A stretch of DNA of 64,000 nucleotides from Pseudobdellovibrionaceae bacterium (GCA_019637915.1 JAHBUV010000001.1:1830565-1894564), one strand, 5' to 3'; positions 8,675-18,913 are shown, counted from the first letter of the stretch. The notes: a model not told the origin generated them from the sequence alone. Program-made: numbers and translations.

Positions 8675-8688
8675 GCGAATCACCATCA

Positions 8689-8740
8689 GCGGGACATCTT
8701 CCGTCACGACAACCTTGTTCAAGGCCCGCCAATTTTTTTT
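8689..8740 (+). terminator. Terminator or attenuator upstream of dnaB
   Basis: GCGGG (8689-8693) pairs with CCCGC (8725-8729), enclosing a second small hairpin CCTTGTTCAAGG (8713-8724), and a run of eight T follows at 8733-8740. The dnaB ribosome-binding site AAGGGG starts at once (8741). It can end transcription of queE-fis or act as an attenuator ahead of dnaB. Confidence 0.55.
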
Positions 8741-8751
8741 AAGGGGATGAC

Positions 8752-10158
8752 ATGGCGGCACGTATTCCTCCTCAGAACCTCGAGGCTGAACAGTCTATTC
8801 TCGGCGGGCTGATGCTGGATTCAGCGGCCCTGGATTCCGTTGAAGACATCATTGAGGCCAATGACTTCTACAAACCCGCCCACCAACGGATTTTCACCAC
8901 GATCCGCGAGCTCCATCATAAAAACGAAAAAGCCGATCTGCTGACGGTCTCGAACTTCCTCGAGTCCCGCCAGGAGCTTGAGTCCGTCGGCGGACCCGCT
9001 TACCTCGCCACCCTGCTGGAAAAAACCCTCACCGCGGCCAACATCCAGTCTTACGCGAAGATCGTGCGCGAAAAGTCCATTCTGCGCCGTCTGATCGAAA
9101 CCAGCACCGGGATCATCGACAAGGCCTTCACCGCGGAATATCCCGACATCGAGACTTTCGTCGATCAGGCGGAAGCGGACATTTTCAAGATCGCTGAAAA
9201 TAAAACGACGCAAGGTCTGATCGGCGCCTGGTCCATCGTGGAATCCTCGATCAAACGCATCGAGGAGCTCTACAAGCGCAAAGAGGACATCACGGGTCTC
9301 GCTTCGGGCTTCAACGCCCTCGACAGCCAGACCGCCGGCATGCACCCCGGCGAACTCACCATCATCGCCGCTCGCCCCTCCATGGGGAAAACGGCGTTCT
9401 CCCTGAACATCGCGTCCCATGCGACCCTGCGCCTGAAAAAGACCGTCGCCTACTTCTCTTTGGAGATGGGCAAGGACTCCGTCATGACCAGGATGCTCGC
9501 CGGCGAGGCCAAGGTGGGAATGGGGGAATTGCGCAGCGGCCGCATCCGTGACGACTCCTGGCCGCGCCTGATCGCCGCGGCGGGCACCTTGTCCGAAGCC
9601 CCGCTCTTCATCGACGACACGCCCGGAATCTCGCCTTTTGAAATCCGCGCCCGGGCCCGGCGTCTGAAGGCCCAGCACGGGCTTGACCTCATCATGATCG
9701 ACTACCTGCAGATGATGAGCATGAAACAACGGATCGAGAGCCGCGAACGCGAAGTCGCTGAAATCTCAAAGACCCTGAAAGCCATCGCCAAAGAGCTGCA
9801 GGTGCCCGTTGTCGCCCTGGCTCAGCTCAACCGCGCCGTCGACTCCCGCAGCGACCGCCGCCCGATGATCTCCGACTTGCGGGAATCCGGCTCCATTGAG
9901 CAGGATGCCGACGTCATCATGATGCTTTATCGCGACGATTACTACGACAAGGACGATCCGGAAAAAGCCGGTCAGGCCGAAGTGATCATCGGCAAACAGC
10001 GGAACGGTCCCACGGGCACCGTGCGCTTGCGCTTTGACGCCAAAACCAACCGTTTCCGCGATGCCGATCCCGAACCCGTGCAACACATGCCGCCCCCGCA
10101 GGCGCCGCCGTCCTTCCCCGGAAAACCGCGCAATTTCGCGCCCAACGCGGGCTCTTAA
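8752..10158 (+). CDS. dnaB: Replicative DNA helicase DnaB
   Basis: DnaB is the hexameric 5'-3' helicase that unwinds DNA at the replication fork. The 468-residue protein shows the N-terminal helical domain (PPQNLEAEQSILGGLMLD), the linker, and the RecA-like motor with Walker A ARPSMGKTAF (about 202-211), Walker B LIMIDYLQMM, and the arginine-rich C-terminal region (DLRESGSIEQDADVIMMLYR). The C-terminal tail is Pro-rich (PPPQAPPSFPGKP). The ATG at 8752 follows AAGGGGATGAC. No intein is visible; the motor is continuous. Confidence 0.97.
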   Translation: MAARIPPQNLEAEQSILGGLMLDSAALDSVEDIIEANDFYKPAHQRIFTTIRELHHKNEKADLLTVSNFLESRQELESVGGPAYLATLLEKTLTAANIQSYAKIVREKSILRRLIETSTGIIDKAFTAEYPDIETFVDQAEADIFKIAENKTTQGLIGAWSIVESSIKRIEELYKRKEDITGLASGFNALDSQTAGMHPGELTIIAARPSMGKTAFSLNIASHATLRLKKTVAYFSLEMGKDSVMTRMLAGEAKVGMGELRSGRIRDDSWPRLIAAAGTLSEAPLFIDDTPGISPFEIRARARRLKAQHGLDLIMIDYLQMMSMKQRIESREREVAEISKTLKAIAKELQVPVVALAQLNRAVDSRSDRRPMISDLRESGSIEQDADVIMMLYRDDYYDKDDPEKAGQAEVIIGKQRNGPTGTVRLRFDAKTNRFRDADPEPVQHMPPPQAPPSFPGKPRNFAPNAGS

Positions 10159-10192
10159 AACCCGCACCTCGACCTCCGTCCGATTTCAAACC

Positions 10193-10208
10193 GGGCCCGA
10201 AAGGGCCC
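10193..10208 (+). terminator. Terminator after dnaB
   Basis: A perfect 6-bp GC stem, GGGCCC-GAAA-GGGCCC, has a tetraloop and is followed by the T-rich TTTACTTTATG. It lies 34 bp after the dnaB stop. Confidence 0.6.
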
Positions 10209-10240
10209 TTTACTTTATGGCTAACCGCTTGGTGGAATAG

Positions 10241-10268
10241 GTCTGTCTCAAGGAATGAGACGACAGAC
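10241..10268 (+). other. Hairpin in the leader of the small gene at 10285
   Basis: GTCTGTCTC (10241-10249) can pair with GAGACGACAGAC (10257-10268) with a 3-nt bulge and the loop AAGGAAT. It ends about 7 nt before the TGGAGG ribosome-binding site of the next gene. It might be a leader structure; no matching known RNA family is recognised. Confidence 0.3.
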
Positions 10269-10284
10269 AAGGCATGGAGGCCGC

Positions 10285-10476
10285 ATGGGAAAAGAGATCT
10301 CGGAGCAAGTTCTCCAAAACACCGGATTGCCTGAAAACCTGATCCGCAACGAGTTTGAAAGTCTCCTCAAGCGTCACGGCCTCAGCGAAGAAACTCTCAC
10401 CCTCGATGCGCTTCGCGATGTTCTGGCGGATTACCTGCAGGACATCTTCACCGACCCGCGCAACCGCCATTCTTGA
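10285..10476 (+). CDS. Small conserved-looking acidic protein
   Basis: This 63-residue protein starts with MGKEISEQVLQNTGLPEN at ATG 10285, which has a near-perfect ribosome-binding site (TGGAGG at 10275-10280). An in-frame ATG at 10255 exists but has no good site. The sequence is helical and acidic (LRDVLADYLQDIFTD), with no membrane segment and no recognised domain. It is flanked by terminators on both sides, so it is probably a stand-alone transcript. The strong translation signal and codon use like its neighbours argue that it is real. Confidence 0.68.
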   Translation: MGKEISEQVLQNTGLPENLIRNEFESLLKRHGLSEETLTLDALRDVLADYLQDIFTDPRNRHS

Positions 10477-10492
10477 CCGCTTGAAATAAAAA

Positions 10493-10519
10493 GCCGCGAC
10501 TCCCGGAGGAAGTCGCGGC
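10493..10519 (-). terminator. Terminator of the rpsF-rplI operon
   Basis: GCCGCGACT (10493-10501) and AGTCGCGGC (10511-10519) form a 9-bp perfect stem. On the minus strand it is followed by TTTTTATTTC, so it should end transcription after rplI. It may also stop the small plus-strand gene. Confidence 0.85.
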
Positions 10520-10553
10520 CGACGTGATGAATCTTGAACGATTCGCGCGCGGA

Positions 10554-10997
10554 TTAAGCGCGTTCCACGTTGATCTGGATCGTCGCTTCCACGCCTTCGC
10601 TGTAGCGAACGGAAGCTTTGTGGCTGCCCAACACCTTGATTTGCTCATCCAGGTGAATATCGCGGCGATCGATGGAGAAACCGAGTTTCTCCAGCTCTTT
10701 CGAGATGTCGGCGGTCGTCACCGTCCCGAACAGCTTATCGTTTTCACCGGCTTGCACCTTGAAGGTCACGGTCGAACCCGTGATCTTCTTCAGGATCTCT
10801 TGGCGTTCAGCAGCAGCTTTTTTCTTGCTGGCTTCGGCAACGCGCTTCAGGTGTTCCCACTCTTTCACGCGCTTTTCGGTGGCTTCCGCGGCAAGCTTTC
10901 TCGGGAAGAGGAAGTTGCGGGCGAAACCTTCGGACACATTGACGAGTTCGCCGGTCTTGCCGACATCCTTCACGTCTTTGGCCAGAATCACTTTCAT
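10554..10997 (-). CDS. rplI: 50S ribosomal protein L9
   Basis: This 147-residue protein has the L9 signature: [32 protein letters not shown] at the N-terminus, the long central connecting helix (about 45-80, [20 protein letters not shown]), and the C-terminal rRNA-binding domain. L9 binds 23S rRNA near the L1 stalk and limits frameshifting. It is the last gene of the rpsF-DUF2232-rplI operon, 12 bp after the membrane-protein gene. Confidence 0.97.
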   Translation of the reverse strand: MKVILAKDVKDVGKTGELVNVSEGFARNFLFPRKLAAEATEKRVKEWEHLKRVAEASKKKAAAERQEILKKITGSTVTFKVQAGENDKLFGTVTTADISKELEKLGFSIDRRDIHLDEQIKVLGSHKASVRYSEGVEATIQINVERA

Positions 10998-11009
10998 GTT
11001 GACCCCATT

Positions 11010-11900
11010 CTAGCTTTTTTCCGCGGCCATCCCGGAATTCGAGAGGCGGCGACGGAAATCAGCCCAATAATCAATAAAGCCGGCCGCGCTGATCACGAAG
11101 AAAAGCTGGCCGACCAAAAAAACATACGTGAGAATCCGCACAAAAATTCCGGCTTTGAGCGAATTCAACAACACTTCGAGGACAGCTAAGCCTTGGAAGA
11201 AATAGAGAACGATCGAAACGTTCACGATGTTCAAACCAAGAGCCGCCAGGGCATTCGAACCGAAGTTCACCACCGTCAGAAAGAATCCCGCCAAAGCGAT
11301 CCAGACATAAAAATCCGGCAGGCGAAACTCCAAGAGCTTCAGGTGGGAGGCGACTCGTTCGCGCGGCAGCCCCGACCACACGAAAAGTTTCCTCTCAAAG
11401 ATCAAACCGATCCCGAGAGCCAGAATCAGCATGATCACCAGGACCGAGGGCGCTTGCTGCGCCAGCATCGTGGGATCCGGCTTCACCTCGGGATTGAACT
11501 TCTGCACGGTGGCCGTCAGTTCGCTCACGAGTCCCACAAAACCGTCCCAGTTCGTCACTCCAGCACGGACCAGAACGGCGGTGAAACCCGCGGCCCCCGC
11601 CATCGTGCCGGCGAACAAGGAAACGAATCCGGATGTCCGCCATCCCCAACCATGTCCCTCCAGCTCCGAATAAACTCCCAAAGTCATCCACAGGGAGAGC
11701 AACAAAACGGAGAGGGCCGGGGTGCCAAGCACCCAGAACGCCGTGACGACCACCAGGCCCGTGAGCCAGTAGCGCCAGGCACCCTGAGATTGCCGGATCA
11801 CACGCAAGAAAGGCGCCCCCAGAAATCCGGTGAGCATGGTGAGCAGCACGGCGAACGCCGTGTGGATCAGCAGCTGCGGAAAGGTCGCCTTCTTTTTCAT
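11010..11900 (-). CDS. DUF2232 (YybS-like) membrane protein
   Basis: This 296-residue protein has about eight predicted membrane helices. The C-terminal half matches the DUF2232 pattern: LKLLEFRLPDFYVWIALAG, then LNIVNVSIVLYFFQGLAVLE, then a final segment ending FIDYWADFRRR. Genes of this family commonly lie in the rpsF-rpsR-rplI operon of firmicutes and deltaproteobacteria, exactly as here. Its biochemical role is unknown. ATG 11900 is 31 bp after rpsF. Confidence 0.85.
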   Translation of the reverse strand: MKKKATFPQLLIHTAFAVLLTMLTGFLGAPFLRVIRQSQGAWRYWLTGLVVVTAFWVLGTPALSVLLLSLWMTLGVYSELEGHGWGWRTSGFVSLFAGTMAGAAGFTAVLVRAGVTNWDGFVGLVSELTATVQKFNPEVKPDPTMLAQQAPSVLVIMLILALGIGLIFERKLFVWSGLPRERVASHLKLLEFRLPDFYVWIALAGFFLTVVNFGSNALAALGLNIVNVSIVLYFFQGLAVLEVLLNSLKAGIFVRILTYVFLVGQLFFVISAAGFIDYWADFRRRLSNSGMAAEKS

Positions 11901-11931
11901 GTTCGGCTCTCGTCAGGGAAAGAGGGCGAGG

Positions 11932-12381
11932 TTATTCGCCCTTGTCAGCAGCGCGAGCGGCGGCAAACGCGGCCTTGCGGGCGGCGATTTTCGCTTCACG
12001 CTCTTTTTCACGGTTCATGCTGTCCTGAAGGCCTTTTTTGAAGGACTCCATGTACTTCGTGAGCGGAACGCGCTCATCGAGGCGGGTGTGCATGAAACGC
12101 AGGACGCGGTCGTTGATCCGCATCGTCCGCTCGAGCTCGGCGACAGCTTGCGTGTCGGACTCGAACAGGGCGTGGAAGTACACGGCTTTCTTGAGCTTCC
12201 CGATCGGGTTGGCGAGCGTGCGCTTGCCCCACGTCTCCAAGGACACGATCGAACCTTTGAATTGTTCGATCGTGGCTTTGTTTTTGCGGAACAGCTCTTT
12301 TTGCTCTTCCAGCGTGGCATCGGGATGAACGAGGATAACCGCTTCGTAGGGTCTTTTCAGACGCTCTTTCGTCAGTTCCAT
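11932..12381 (-). CDS. rpsF: 30S ribosomal protein S6
   Basis: This 149-residue S6 has the usual core (RPYEAVILVHPDATLEEQKELFRK; WGKRTLANPIGKLKKAVYFHALFES) and a C-terminal extension of about 40 residues rich in Lys, Arg, Ala and Glu (from about residue 110). S6 binds the 30S platform together with S18. The usual partner gene rpsR is absent: the next gene starts 31 bp downstream and is the DUF2232 protein. ATG 12381 has AAAGGATTGA upstream. Confidence 0.96.
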   Translation of the reverse strand: MELTKERLKRPYEAVILVHPDATLEEQKELFRKNKATIEQFKGSIVSLETWGKRTLANPIGKLKKAVYFHALFESDTQAVAELERTMRINDRVLRFMHTRLDERVPLTKYMESFKKGLQDSMNREKEREAKIAARKAAFAAARAADKGE

Positions 12382-12421
12382 TTCAATCCTTTCGGTTCAA
12401 AGCCCCTCCCACAATGGAAGG
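12382..12421 (-). promoter_or_regulatory. Possible structured leader of rpsF
   Basis: In the minus-strand leader, CCTTCC (plus 12416-12421) can pair with GGGAGG (12405-12410), and just downstream CTTT-GAACCG-AAAG forms a small hairpin with CCG in its loop. Leaders of rpsF in many bacteria bind the S6:S18 complex for feedback control through a CCG-bearing element. The match here is only suggestive. Confidence 0.25.
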
Positions 12422-12450
12422 AGCAAGGATGACTTTTTCTAGGGACTAGG

Positions 12451-12479
12451 GAATTAGCATGGCTAAGGACCAACTTCAA
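12451..12479 (-). promoter_or_regulatory. Candidate promoter for rpsF operon
   Basis: The minus strand reads TTGAAG (plus 12474-12479), a 17-bp spacer, and TAATTC (12451-12456), a plausible sigma70-type pair about 70 bp upstream of rpsF. It is inferred from consensus only. Confidence 0.4.
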
Positions 12480-12526
12480 GACGACTCTCTTGTTGAGGGC
12501 GGATCTTGCCTTTAAAATGGGATGGA

Positions 12527-13222
12527 ATGAACCTCTTTCTCGAAGTCCTCTCTGGACCCCTTTCCGGTAAAAAATACAAGGCCCGCCTGGGACTGACGGT
12601 GGGGCGGCGAAACGGCGACGTTTTGTTGGAGGACGACTCGAAAGTGTCGGGGCTCCATGCCAAAATCGAGATCGATAACAAGTCCCAGCTGGTTTTGGTC
12701 GACCAGGGTTCCGCCAACGGCTTTGTTTTGAACGGCCGGCGGGTCCGCAAGGTCGCCATGATGCCTGGAGTCAATTTCCGCATTGGTGAGACGGCCTTTC
12801 GCGTGGTGGAGCTGACCCCCGAAGAGGTGAGTTCGCTGTTTGAAACCAAAACCTGGCGCGAGCCTTTGCGCGAACTGCTGGAGCGCGACCCGGGACTGGA
12901 TCGCCCCATTGCCGGGGCCGCGCAAACCTTCACGCCGGTGCTGCAGCTGGAATTCATCCGCGGTTTTCAGACGGACACGGTCTACACCCTCACTTACGGC
13001 CCCCGCGTCGCGGGTTTCGGCCATTTGGATCTCGATTTGAAAGAGATGGAGGCGGGCGAAATCGCATTTGAGATTCATCCCGGCCCCGGTACCGCTTTTT
13101 TCCGCGACAAATCCCAGGGAAAATTGAAAATTAACAAGCAAGAGCCTCAAGACGGACAGTCCCTGCAAGAGGGGGATCAGATTTCTTTGGGTGCCACCGT
13201 CATTCGCGTGCGCTACTTATGA
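12527..13222 (+). CDS. FHA-domain protein
   Basis: An N-terminal forkhead-associated domain (about 1-100) binds phosphothreonine peptides: the core residues are visible as GRRNGDVLLEDDSKVSGLHAKI (Gly-Arg, Ser and His) and GSANGFVLNGRRV (Asn). The remaining 130 residues include a second beta-rich segment ending LQEGDQISLGATVIRVRYL, which itself resembles an FHA-like C-terminus. I use ATG 12527 because the FHA fold begins immediately; a TTG at 12506 preceded by GAGGGCGGA would add seven residues. It is cotranscribed with the alpha/beta hydrolase 6 bp downstream. No kinase gene is nearby. Confidence 0.85.
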   Translation: MNLFLEVLSGPLSGKKYKARLGLTVGRRNGDVLLEDDSKVSGLHAKIEIDNKSQLVLVDQGSANGFVLNGRRVRKVAMMPGVNFRIGETAFRVVELTPEEVSSLFETKTWREPLRELLERDPGLDRPIAGAAQTFTPVLQLEFIRGFQTDTVYTLTYGPRVAGFGHLDLDLKEMEAGEIAFEIHPGPGTAFFRDKSQGKLKINKQEPQDGQSLQEGDQISLGATVIRVRYL

Positions 13223-13228
13223 GGAGCG

Positions 13229-14098
13229 ATGAACACCTTCGAAAAAAACACCGGGTTTTATAAAAGCCATGATGGAACGCCTATTTACTACGAAGTCCGC
13301 GGGTCGGGAGATCCGGTCATCTTCATCTACGGCATCGCCTGCCTGATCAATCACTGGCACCATCAGGTGCGGCATTTTTCCGAATCGAAAAAAACCGTCG
13401 TCTTCGATCTGCGCGGGCATCATCGCTCGCAGCCCGTCATGGACCCCCAGCAGCTCACCATGGAGGCGATGGGGCGTGATCTCGTGGGACTCATCGAGGG
13501 CCTCGGCCTGAAAAACGCCCATGTGGTGGGACACAGCTTCGGCGCGCCGGTGATCCTTGAGGCTTACCGGCAGAATCCCGACGTCTTCCGGTCGCTTTGC
13601 TTCATCAACGGCTTCGCGAAAAACCCCATCAAAGGCATGTTCGGCCTCGATGTGATCGAGCCTTTTTTCTATTTCATCCGCTCCGCCTACCAGCAAAGCC
13701 CCGAAATGTGGGGAACGATCTGGCGCATGGCCATCGAAAACCCGGTGTCGATGCGGCTGGCGGCCCTGGCGGGGGGCTTCAATCTGCGCCTCACGCACTT
13801 CAAGGACGTCGAGGTCTATAGCCGCGGCGTCGCCCACATGGAACTGTCGATTTTCATGGCCCTGTTCGAGGAAATGATGCGTTTCAACGGCGACGACATC
13901 CTGCCGACGATCAAACACCCCACGCTGGTGATCGCCGGTGAAAACGACCGCGTGACGCCGAAGCATTTCCAGGAGGATTTCATCAGCATGATCCCCCACG
14001 CCGAATACATGCAGGTTCCCTACGGATCGCACTGCACGCAGCTCGACTTCCCGGATTACGTGAATCTGAAGCTCGCCGAATTCTGGGAGCGCGTTTAA
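13229..14098 (+). CDS. Alpha/beta hydrolase
   Basis: This is a 289-residue alpha/beta hydrolase of the esterase/epoxide hydrolase-like superfamily. The catalytic triad is visible: nucleophile Ser103 in VVGHSFGAP, Asp240 in AGENDRVTP, and His268 in YGSHCTQ. The oxyanion-side motif is less canonical (FIYGIACLI instead of HGxP), and a lid domain spans roughly 130-210. There is no signal peptide, so it is cytoplasmic. The substrate is unknown. The start is 6 bp after the FHA gene, with GAGGAGCG as ribosome-binding site. Confidence 0.85.
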   Translation: MNTFEKNTGFYKSHDGTPIYYEVRGSGDPVIFIYGIACLINHWHHQVRHFSESKKTVVFDLRGHHRSQPVMDPQQLTMEAMGRDLVGLIEGLGLKNAHVVGHSFGAPVILEAYRQNPDVFRSLCFINGFAKNPIKGMFGLDVIEPFFYFIRSAYQQSPEMWGTIWRMAIENPVSMRLAALAGGFNLRLTHFKDVEVYSRGVAHMELSIFMALFEEMMRFNGDDILPTIKHPTLVIAGENDRVTPKHFQEDFISMIPHAEYMQVPYGSHCTQLDFPDYVNLKLAEFWERV

Positions 14099-14116
14099 AT
14101 TTCCCGCCAAATAAAA

Positions 14117-14140
14117 AAAGCCGGGTTTTCACCCGGCTTT
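14117..14140. terminator. Bidirectional terminator between hydrolase and protease genes
   Basis: AAAGCCGGGT and ACCCGGCTTT form a stem of about 9-10 bp with A-rich and T-rich flanks, between two convergent genes. It should work for the plus-strand FHA-hydrolase pair and for the minus-strand subtilase. Confidence 0.8.
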
Positions 14141-14165
14141 CAGGAAAATCGATTCGTCGCTCGGC

Positions 14166-15779
14166 TCAGCGCCAGGCGGCTTTCGTGATTTCGAAGCCTT
14201 GACGGTTCACGGAGCTGTCCGTTTTGAATTCGATCGTCGCGGCGTCGCCCGGGATGATGCTGGAGTAGGTGTCACCACCCAGAGCGCCGCTCAGTTCGTC
14301 GATGATGCGGCCGTCTTTATCCTTGATCGTCACCACGTCGTAAGTGCGTTCGGTGTCGAACATGCTGAAGTACAGGGCGATCTCTTTCGCGCCGGGCACG
14401 TTCACGTGATACGTCTCGCTGAAGTTTTCGGCGTAGGGATGGGGGCTCGCCACGGAGACGGGAACGCTCTGCCAGTTGGCGGGATCGTTCAGATCCGGCT
14501 CGGGCATCGTGTTCGTCAGGGCCATGTAAGCGTTCGCCATACCGCCACTGCGCACTTTGCCGCGAAGACCCGCGATGCGAACGGCCGTTTGCGTGATGCG
14601 TTCCTTCATTTCGACGTTGGTCAGGTTCGGCTCGTGCGAACTCACCAGGGCGGCGATCCCGGAAACGTGGGGGGTGGCCATCGAGGTGCCGGACCAGGTG
14701 TCGTAACCGCCATCGGCGGTCGAGGACTTGACGTTCACGCCGGGGGCGCCCACGTGCACTTTCGAGCGACCGTAGTTGGAGAACGAAGCCATGCGGCCTT
14801 GGTTGTCCACGGCGGCGACGGAAAGGACGTTCGGGACGTCATAGCTGGCGGGGTAGGACGGGCTCGCGTCGTTGTTGTTCGACTCGTTGCCGGCCGCGGC
14901 CACGAACAGGGCGTTGGCTTCATGGGAGCGCTGGATGGCGTCGCGCAAGGCTTGCGAGAAGCCGCCGCCGCCCCAGGAGTTCGACATGATTTTCGCGCCC
15001 ATGCGGGTGGCGTAATCGATCGCGCGGATGGCGCCGTCGAGACTGCCGGAACCGTTGGCCGAAAGGAATTTCACGCCCATCAGCTTCACGTTCCAGGCGA
15101 CGCCGACGATGCCTTTGCCGTCGTCACCTTTGGCGCCGATGGTGCCCGCGCAGTGCGAGCCGTGACCGTGGTCGTCGAGGGGGTTGCCGCTGTCGTTGAT
15201 GGCGTTGTAGCCGTAAACGTCGTCGATCACGCCGTTGCCGTCATCGTCGACGCCGGGTTGACCGTTCAATTCGGCTTCGTTCACCCACAGATTCTCTTTC
15301 AAATCCTGGTGGTTGGTGTTGATCCCGGTGTCGATCACGGCGACCACGAGGTCCTTGTTGCCGGTTTCGATGTCCCAGGCGCGCAAGGCGCCGATGTCCA
15401 TGCCGGACAGGGTGGCGTTGTTCATGCCCCACAGATCGCCCAGCATCGGGTCGTTCGGCGTGCGGTTGATGCGGTAGATGTAGTTCGGCTCAATGTAGGC
15501 GACATCGTCGTTTTGGGCGACGCTCTTCGCGACGGAGCTTTCCGTTTCGAAAACGGGGCGTTTGATCACGACGATGTTTTGGTTCGGGATCGTGCTCTTC
15601 ACGAAAGCGCCGAGTTGTTGCGACAACACATTGATGGCGGATTTCTCAGCGCCCACGTGAGTCTTCATTTTCACAATGTACTCGCCGGGCACCGCTTCCG
15701 GAGCAGCGGCATGCGCCGTCACGCCAGCCGAAGCCAAGATGGCCATCATCCAATGAGTGGCTCGTTCCTTAAGCCGCAT
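14166..15779 (-). CDS. Secreted subtilisin-like serine protease (S8)
   Basis: This 537-residue pre-pro-protease has a signal peptide (about 1-24), an inhibitor-I9-like prodomain (GEYIVKMKT to about residue 105), and a peptidase S8 domain with Asp150 (VVAVIDTG), His206 (HGHGSHCAGT), oxyanion Asn298 (AAAGNES) and Ser366 (SGTSMATPH). After about residue 420 comes a beta-rich C-terminal domain that resembles a CUB/P-type module (TYDVVTIKDKDGRIIDELSG). It is probably exported to degrade protein outside the cell or in prey. The start has a strong AAGGAGGGAAA ribosome-binding site. Confidence 0.93.
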   Translation of the reverse strand: MRLKERATHWMMAILASAGVTAHAAAPEAVPGEYIVKMKTHVGAEKSAINVLSQQLGAFVKSTIPNQNIVVIKRPVFETESSVAKSVAQNDDVAYIEPNYIYRINRTPNDPMLGDLWGMNNATLSGMDIGALRAWDIETGNKDLVVAVIDTGINTNHQDLKENLWVNEAELNGQPGVDDDGNGVIDDVYGYNAINDSGNPLDDHGHGSHCAGTIGAKGDDGKGIVGVAWNVKLMGVKFLSANGSGSLDGAIRAIDYATRMGAKIMSNSWGGGGFSQALRDAIQRSHEANALFVAAAGNESNNNDASPSYPASYDVPNVLSVAAVDNQGRMASFSNYGRSKVHVGAPGVNVKSSTADGGYDTWSGTSMATPHVSGIAALVSSHEPNLTNVEMKERITQTAVRIAGLRGKVRSGGMANAYMALTNTMPEPDLNDPANWQSVPVSVASPHPYAENFSETYHVNVPGAKEIALYFSMFDTERTYDVVTIKDKDGRIIDELSGALGGDTYSSIIPGDAATIEFKTDSSVNRQGFEITKAAWR

Positions 15780-15911
15780 TTTCCCTCCTTAGAGAAATGT
15801 AGAAATCTTCAAACGTGTCAGTTCCAAAATGGTACCTGCGCTGAAATTTCGAGCAATCTGATTTAGAGCAGAAACTAAAAATCGGACTATCGTCCAGTTC
15901 GCGAGATGTGC

Positions 15912-16127
15912 TCAGGACTTGCCGGAACCTGACTTGTTGAAATCAAAGGAGAGCTGCACGGGACGCGAGGAAGCGGCCTTTCGGCGCACGCGTTTTCGGG
16001 AAGGGGGGGACGGGGTCTTGGTCGGGTTCGCCTCGCGCTCCGAATGTTTCAGCAAGGCTTCTTTCGCCCCCTCGGAGGCGTCCTGATTGAAACCGATTTG
16101 CTGCATGAGAAGGGCGTTTTTCTTCAC
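15912..16127 (-). CDS. Small basic hypothetical protein
   Basis: This possible 71-residue protein is very rich in Lys, Arg, Ser and Pro in its second half (PPSRKRVRRKAASSRPVQLSFDF). The GTG at 16127 follows AGGGAGGG almost without a spacer, so the true start may be the ATG eight codons in. It lies between sdhB and the protease gene on the same strand. It is not recognised and could be a spurious frame, although it fills the only gap here. Confidence 0.42.
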   Translation of the reverse strand: MKKNALLMQQIGFNQDASEGAKEALLKHSEREANPTKTPSPPSRKRVRRKAASSRPVQLSFDFNKSGSGKS

Positions 16128-16173
16128 CCCTCCCTATCGGAGAGCGGTGAGGCGTCTTGAAAACCCGTGAAAT

Positions 16174-16190
16174 CGTCGAAGCTTTCGACG
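16174..16190 (-). terminator. Hairpin just after sdhB
   Basis: CGTCGAA and TTCGACG form a perfect 7-bp stem with a 3-nt loop, 1 bp after the sdhB stop. The minus-strand continuation ATTTCACGGGTTTTC is only weakly T-rich, so it is either a weak terminator or a 3'-end stabiliser. Confidence 0.4.
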
Positions 16191-16191
16191 T

Positions 16192-16980
16192 CTAGCCGTC
16201 ACCGCCGCCGCCGGATTCTTCCTTGCGGTTGATCGAGGCCTTCAGATACTCGCGGTTCATCCGGGCGATGTTGGTGAGCGAAATGTCCTTCGGGCACGAC
16301 GCCGAGCAGGCACCGGTGCTGGTGCAGGCGCCGAAGCCCTCGGCATCCATCTGAGCCACCATGCGCAAAGCCCGGCGCTCCGCCTCGACTTCCCCTTGAG
16401 GGAGAAGGGCCAAGTGAGAAATTTTCGCCGACGTGAAGAGGTGAGCCGCGGCGTTTTTGCATGAAGCCACGCAAGCCCCGCAACCGATGCAGGTGGCGGA
16501 TTCAAAAGCCTCATCCGCCTTGGTTTTCGGGATCAGAATGGAATTCGCGTCCTGGGCGCTGCCGGTGTTGGCCGTGATGAAGCCGCCCGACTGGACGATG
16601 CGGTCGAGGGCACTGCGATCCACCATCAGATCTTTTTGGATCGGGAAGGCCGTGGCCCGCCAGGGCTCCAGGGTCAGCACTTCGCCGTCTTTGAAGGCGC
16701 GCATGTGCAGTTGGCAGACGGTCGTCGATTTTTGCGGGCCGTGGGCGTCGCCGTTGATCATGAAACCGCAGGATCCGCAAATCCCCTCGCGGCAGTCGTG
16801 GTCGAAGACGATCGGATCCTCGCCTTTTTTGACGAGGTTTTCATTCACCTGATCAAGCATCTCCAGGAAGGATTCGTCCGTCGAAACGTTCTTCGCCTCG
16901 TAGGTTTTGAACTCGCCCTTTTCCTTGGGTCCGCGTTGGCGCCAGACTTTCAAGGTCAGATTGATTTTTTTGTCAGCCAT
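16192..16980 (-). CDS. sdhB: Succinate dehydrogenase/fumarate reductase iron-sulfur subunit
   Basis: SdhB passes electrons from the flavin in SdhA to the membrane haem. All three clusters are visible in 262 residues: the [2Fe-2S] ligands in [10 protein letters not shown] with a further Cys in VCQLHM, the [4Fe-4S] motif [11 protein letters not shown], and the [3Fe-4S] motif [14 protein letters not shown]. The tail is Gly-rich (GGGGDG). The gene order sdhC-sdhA-sdhB and the sequence resemble the B. subtilis/delta-proteobacterial b558 type, in which one cytochrome subunit replaces SdhC plus SdhD. Confidence 0.95.
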   Translation of the reverse strand: MADKKINLTLKVWRQRGPKEKGEFKTYEAKNVSTDESFLEMLDQVNENLVKKGEDPIVFDHDCREGICGSCGFMINGDAHGPQKSTTVCQLHMRAFKDGEVLTLEPWRATAFPIQKDLMVDRSALDRIVQSGGFITANTGSAQDANSILIPKTKADEAFESATCIGCGACVASCKNAAAHLFTSAKISHLALLPQGEVEAERRALRMVAQMDAEGFGACTSTGACSASCPKDISLTNIARMNREYLKASINRKEESGGGGDG

Positions 16981-16992
16981 GGATCACCTCAA

Positions 16993-18912
<1,920 letters not shown>

Positions 18913-18913
18913 A

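Noticed and set aside
9352-9420. Possible intein at the dnaB Walker A site, a common intein position
   Set aside because: The coding sequence is continuous across ARPSMGKTAF and total length (468) is normal.
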